A stretch of 64,000 nt of DNA from Lachnospiraceae bacterium (GTDB lineage Bacteria; Bacillota; Clostridia; Lachnospirales; Lachnospiraceae), in the NCBI GenBank assembly GCA_030524525.1, contig JAUNGI010000001.1:1-64000 (forward strand), read 5' to 3'. Position numbers and translations under genes: made by a program. Below, piece by piece: positions 61,727 to 64,000 of the stretch. The notes below the pieces were generated by a model. It was given only the letters and a program-made list of their open reading frames with translations, did no database searches and was not told the origin of the DNA. The stretch's first letter is position 1. Every line of letters starts with the position of its first letter.

Positions 61727-63667
61727 TCAATATATAACGCGCCCCTGCGCGTCCGGCTGTTCGGTCATTCGATAGAAATAGGTGTTGATCCGATCCCGCC
61801 ACTCGACCGCGCTTTCCAGCTGCTCCTCCAGCCTTGCCCGCACCCGCGCAAAGCGTTTTTCGTCCAGAAGCTCCCGGCACGAATCCCATGCCGCAAGCAT
61901 CCGCTTCACCTGCTCCACGCCCTCGAAATGCGTGTCGTAAATATATTGCAGCAGCGTCCTTCCGTCCTTGAGACGGTAGTCGTAGGGAATCCGGTGGAAA
62001 AACAGCAAAAGCTCCTCCGGCGTCGTCTCCGGATGCTCGTACATCGACGCGTTCGGCTCGCGGTACTGCGCCGCATAGCCGGTTCCCCGGCTCGAACGCT
62101 CCACGCCGATCGCCGTCCGGGTCGCCCGGTGATACGTTCCCCAACGGTCGTATTCATAGCCCTCCACATTCGGCCCGTAATGGTGGCTCGGATTGACCAT
62201 CCAGCCGATGCCAAGTGGCGAGGTGTAGTTTTCGTAGGCTCTCCACGAGCCGAGCAGGATACCGCCGATCGCTTTCCGGAGCTGCGGCTCCGTCCCGAAC
62301 GTCTGCCCGATCCATTCCGCCGCGATCTCCTCCGCCGACAGCTCCGTGTCCCAGGCGAGCCGTCCGAAGCCGTACCAGTTGGCGGCCGCCAGATCGTGCC
62401 CCGTCCAGTTCGGGTCGTCCCCGGTGTTGGCGACGGCGCACATGCCGCAGTTTTTCTGTCCGAACGTCCGTCCGGCGACGATATCCGCCACCGTGTCGTC
62501 CTTCTTCGTCACATAGGTGCGGAACGAAAGGATTTCCTTCCACATCGGGATCAGATAGCAGACATGTCGCTGCTGCCCGGTATATTCCTGCGCCGCCTGC
62601 ACCTCCAGCATCTGGTTCGTGCGCGTCATGCCGCCGAACAGCGGCGAGACCGGCTCCCGTACCTGAAAATCCATCGGCCCGTTTTTGATCTGCAAAATGA
62701 CATTGGGAAGAAATTGTCCGTCGAGCGGCGCAAAGTGATCGTAGCCCGCCCTTGCGCGGTCGGTCTTTGTGTCGCGCCAATCCTGCGTACAGTTATAGAC
62801 AAAGCAGCGCCAGATCACCAACCCGCCGTACGGCTGCAGGCAGCGCGCCAGCAAATTGGCTCCGTCCGCATGCGTCCTGCCGTAGGTAAACGGCCCCGGA
62901 CGCCCCTCCGAATCCGCCTTGACCAGAAAGCCGCCGAACTCCGGGATCTCCCGGTAAACGATCCCGACCTGTCTGCGCCAGTACGCCTCCACCCGCTCGT
63001 CCAGCGGATCGGCAAGCGGGAGCCCGCCAAGCTCCATCGGCGCGGCAAAATTCACGCTCAAAAAGGTTTTGATCCCGTAGGAGGCGAGGACGTCGGCGAT
63101 CTCCCGCACCCTCGGAAGATATTCCTCGGTGATCAGATCGGTCGCCCTCTGCCGGACGTTGACGTTGTTCAGAACCACGCCGTTGATCCCGACGCTCGCG
63201 CAGAGGCGGGCATACGTCTTTATCCGCTCCCCCGAAAGCACCTGCCCGTCCGAAAAGAAAAAAGAGCGGCCGGAATAGCCCCGTTCGATGGAACCGTCGA
63301 TATTGTCCCAATGGTTCAGCATCCGCAGCGGATTTTTTGGCGCCTCCTCATAACAGCCGTCGGCAGACGCGCCCATCCGCATCCTCCGCAGCAGCCCGAA
63401 CACGCCGTAGAGGAGCCCCGTGGTGGAGCCTCCGGCGATCCGGATCTCCGGTGCAGTAATATGGAAACGATACGCTTCCCTTTCCAGCGATTCCGCCAAT
63501 TCCAGCCGAATGCGCGTCCCTTCCGGCAGTTCTCCCGCCGCCAGCGCCAGTTCCTCCTTTGCGCGGGCGAGAACGGCGTCCTCCTCTGCGGAGCAGAAAA
63601 TCGAAATGCGGTTTGCATCCGCCGGGCTGCGGTAAGCAAGCCACGCGGCTTCCCAACAGGTTTGCAT
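61727..63667 (-). CDS. aguA: GH67 alpha-glucuronidase
   Basis: 646 residues from the ATG at 63667, which has AAGGGA upstream and falls 35 bases after the promoter; a longer frame upstream would start within the promoter. It cuts (4-O-methyl)glucuronic acid from the ends of xylo-oligosaccharides. Visible family segments are [20 protein letters not shown] (the acid Glu), [30 protein letters not shown] (the Asp and Glu bases) and [16 protein letters not shown]. No signal peptide, so substrates are imported oligomers. It heads the aguA-uxuA-uxuB-GH43 set. Confidence 0.95.
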   Translation of the reverse strand: MQTCWEAAWLAYRSPADANRISIFCSAEEDAVLARAKEELALAAGELPEGTRIRLELAESLEREAYRFHITAPEIRIAGGSTTGLLYGVFGLLRRMRMGASADGCYEEAPKNPLRMLNHWDNIDGSIERGYSGRSFFFSDGQVLSGERIKTYARLCASVGINGVVLNNVNVRQRATDLITEEYLPRVREIADVLASYGIKTFLSVNFAAPMELGGLPLADPLDERVEAYWRRQVGIVYREIPEFGGFLVKADSEGRPGPFTYGRTHADGANLLARCLQPYGGLVIWRCFVYNCTQDWRDTKTDRARAGYDHFAPLDGQFLPNVILQIKNGPMDFQVREPVSPLFGGMTRTNQMLEVQAAQEYTGQQRHVCYLIPMWKEILSFRTYVTKKDDTVADIVAGRTFGQKNCGMCAVANTGDDPNWTGHDLAAANWYGFGRLAWDTELSAEEIAAEWIGQTFGTEPQLRKAIGGILLGSWRAYENYTSPLGIGWMVNPSHHYGPNVEGYEYDRWGTYHRATRTAIGVERSSRGTGYAAQYREPNASMYEHPETTPEELLLFFHRIPYDYRLKDGRTLLQYIYDTHFEGVEQVKRMLAAWDSCRELLDEKRFARVRARLEEQLESAVEWRDRINTYFYRMTEQPDAQGRVIY

Positions 63668-63701
63668 GGTTGTCCCTTTCTCGGTAAAAGTAATCAACAG
63701 T

Positions 63702-63730
63702 AGATTAACACATGTCGCCGGAAAATTCAA
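63702..63730 (-). promoter_or_regulatory. promoter of the aguA-uxuA-uxuB-GH43 set
   Basis: Minus strand: -35 TTGAAT (63725-63730), 17-base spacer, -10 TAATCT (63702-63707). Confidence 0.65.
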
Positions 63731-63767
63731 TTCAAGCGCCAAAGAAATAAAAAAAAGAATCGAACTC

Positions 63768-63840
63768 GAACAAAGAATCTCGCTTGCGAGATTCTCCGCC
63801 TGCGGCGGGTCGCTCCAGCGACACAGTTTCCTATAGAATA
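63768..63840 (+). repeat. copy C of the hairpin-rich repeat
   Basis: Carries the same three tandem hairpins as copy B (AGAATCTCGC/GCGAGATTCT at 63774-63795, CCGCC/GGCGG, GTCGCT/AGCGAC) and then CACAGTTTCCTATAGAAT, a shortened fourth part. It lies between aguA and the gene at the right edge. Confidence 0.8.
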
Positions 63841-63843
63841 AAA

Positions 63844-63868
63844 AAAGCCCCCGCAGAGCAAGGGCTTT
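63844..63868 (-). terminator. terminator of the right-edge gene
   Basis: Arms AAAGCCC (63844-63850) and GGGCTTT (63862-63868). On the minus strand a T run follows the stem. Confidence 0.75.
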
Positions 63869-63875
63869 CCCGATC

Positions 63876-64000
63876 TTATTTTGCGCTTCCCGTCGTCCAT
63901 CCGTAGGAAAGCTTCACCTTTCCTATGGCGAGGTACGCGGTCTGTTCTCCGTCCTTCACCTCCACAAACAGAGGCGCGTCCGGATCGTCGGTAAGGACTG
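63876..64000 (-). CDS. C-terminal fragment of an unidentified gene (runs off right edge)
   Basis: The minus strand is open from the window edge to a TAA at 63876-63878, encoding about 40 residues that end [18 protein letters not shown]. It has a terminator right after the stop. The fragment is beta-rich, compatible with the end of a beta-sandwich domain, but no family can be named. Confidence 0.5.
   Translation of the reverse strand, partial: VLTDDPDAPLFVEVKDGEQTAYLAIGKVKLSYGWTTGSAK

Noticed and set aside
1-64000. CRISPR arrays, tRNA or rRNA genes
   Set aside because: No regularly spaced direct repeats, cloverleaf-like segments or rRNA-like blocks were noticed on reading; a scan with dedicated models could still find a small RNA.

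Overview
The window reads as chromosome of a GC-rich, plant-fibre-degrading member of the Clostridia, probably a Lachnospiraceae-like gut or rumen bacterium. The evidence is inferential: NrdR, a YlmC/YmxH-type PRC-barrel protein, lipoprotein-anchored binding proteins with CxDK-type N termini, GGAGG ribosome sites, and a Gram-positive layout of glycan loci (binding proteins and MalF/MalG permeases without a local ATPase). No rRNA, tRNA or CRISPR array was seen.

Layout. 1-1.9 kb: the N-terminal part of comM, then nrdR and a ylmC-like gene. 2-5.7 kb: a DUF4867 gene divergent from glucuronate isomerase (uxaC), then pyrB-pyrI. 5.7-7.1 kb: an AT-rich phosphotransferase gene framed by inverted repeats, probably an inserted cassette. 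7.1-16.6 kb (minus strand): formyl-THF ligase (fhs) followed by a MacAB-like export system of two lipoprotein adaptors, one FtsX permease and two ATPases, one carrying an AbrB-like tail. 16.8-17.5 kb: a HAD phosphatase.

17.6-41.8 kb is the centrepiece: 17 minus-strand genes with short gaps. In transcription order they are a DUF624 protein, a giant binding protein with N-terminal sugar-binding-like modules, MalF, MalG, an NHL/TPR membrane protein, a Yip1-like protein, a DUF5696 protein, a second MalF and MalG, a CBM-like lipoprotein, a second binding protein, a GH26 mannanase lipoprotein, a GH130 mannooligosaccharide phosphorylase, a CE17-type acetylesterase, a one-chain fusion of mannobiose 2-epimerase and GH130 mannosylglucose phosphorylase, a phosphohexomutase and mannose-6-phosphate isomerase. 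Read together: acetylated beta-mannan is cut at the surface, oligomers are imported and deacetylated, then phosphorolysed to mannose-1-phosphate, which goes to mannose-6-phosphate and fructose-6-phosphate.

42.1-45.9 kb: a GH31 alpha-xylosidase with a clan GH-A hydrolase. 46-48.8 kb: a fused ATPase-FtsX ABC protein. 49-52.4 kb: an accessory island (MarR regulator, PPOX-like protein, flavin reductase, ATC-hydrolase-like protein, small orphan protein) bracketed by copies of a hairpin-rich repeat. 52.5-57.4 kb: a membrane-anchored MutS-like ATPase, RNase HI and MutS. 57.4-63.7 kb: glucuronoxylan use (aguA, uxuA, uxuB, GH43); its missing isomerase step is supplied by uxaC at the other end of the window. 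The right edge holds the C terminus of an unidentified gene.
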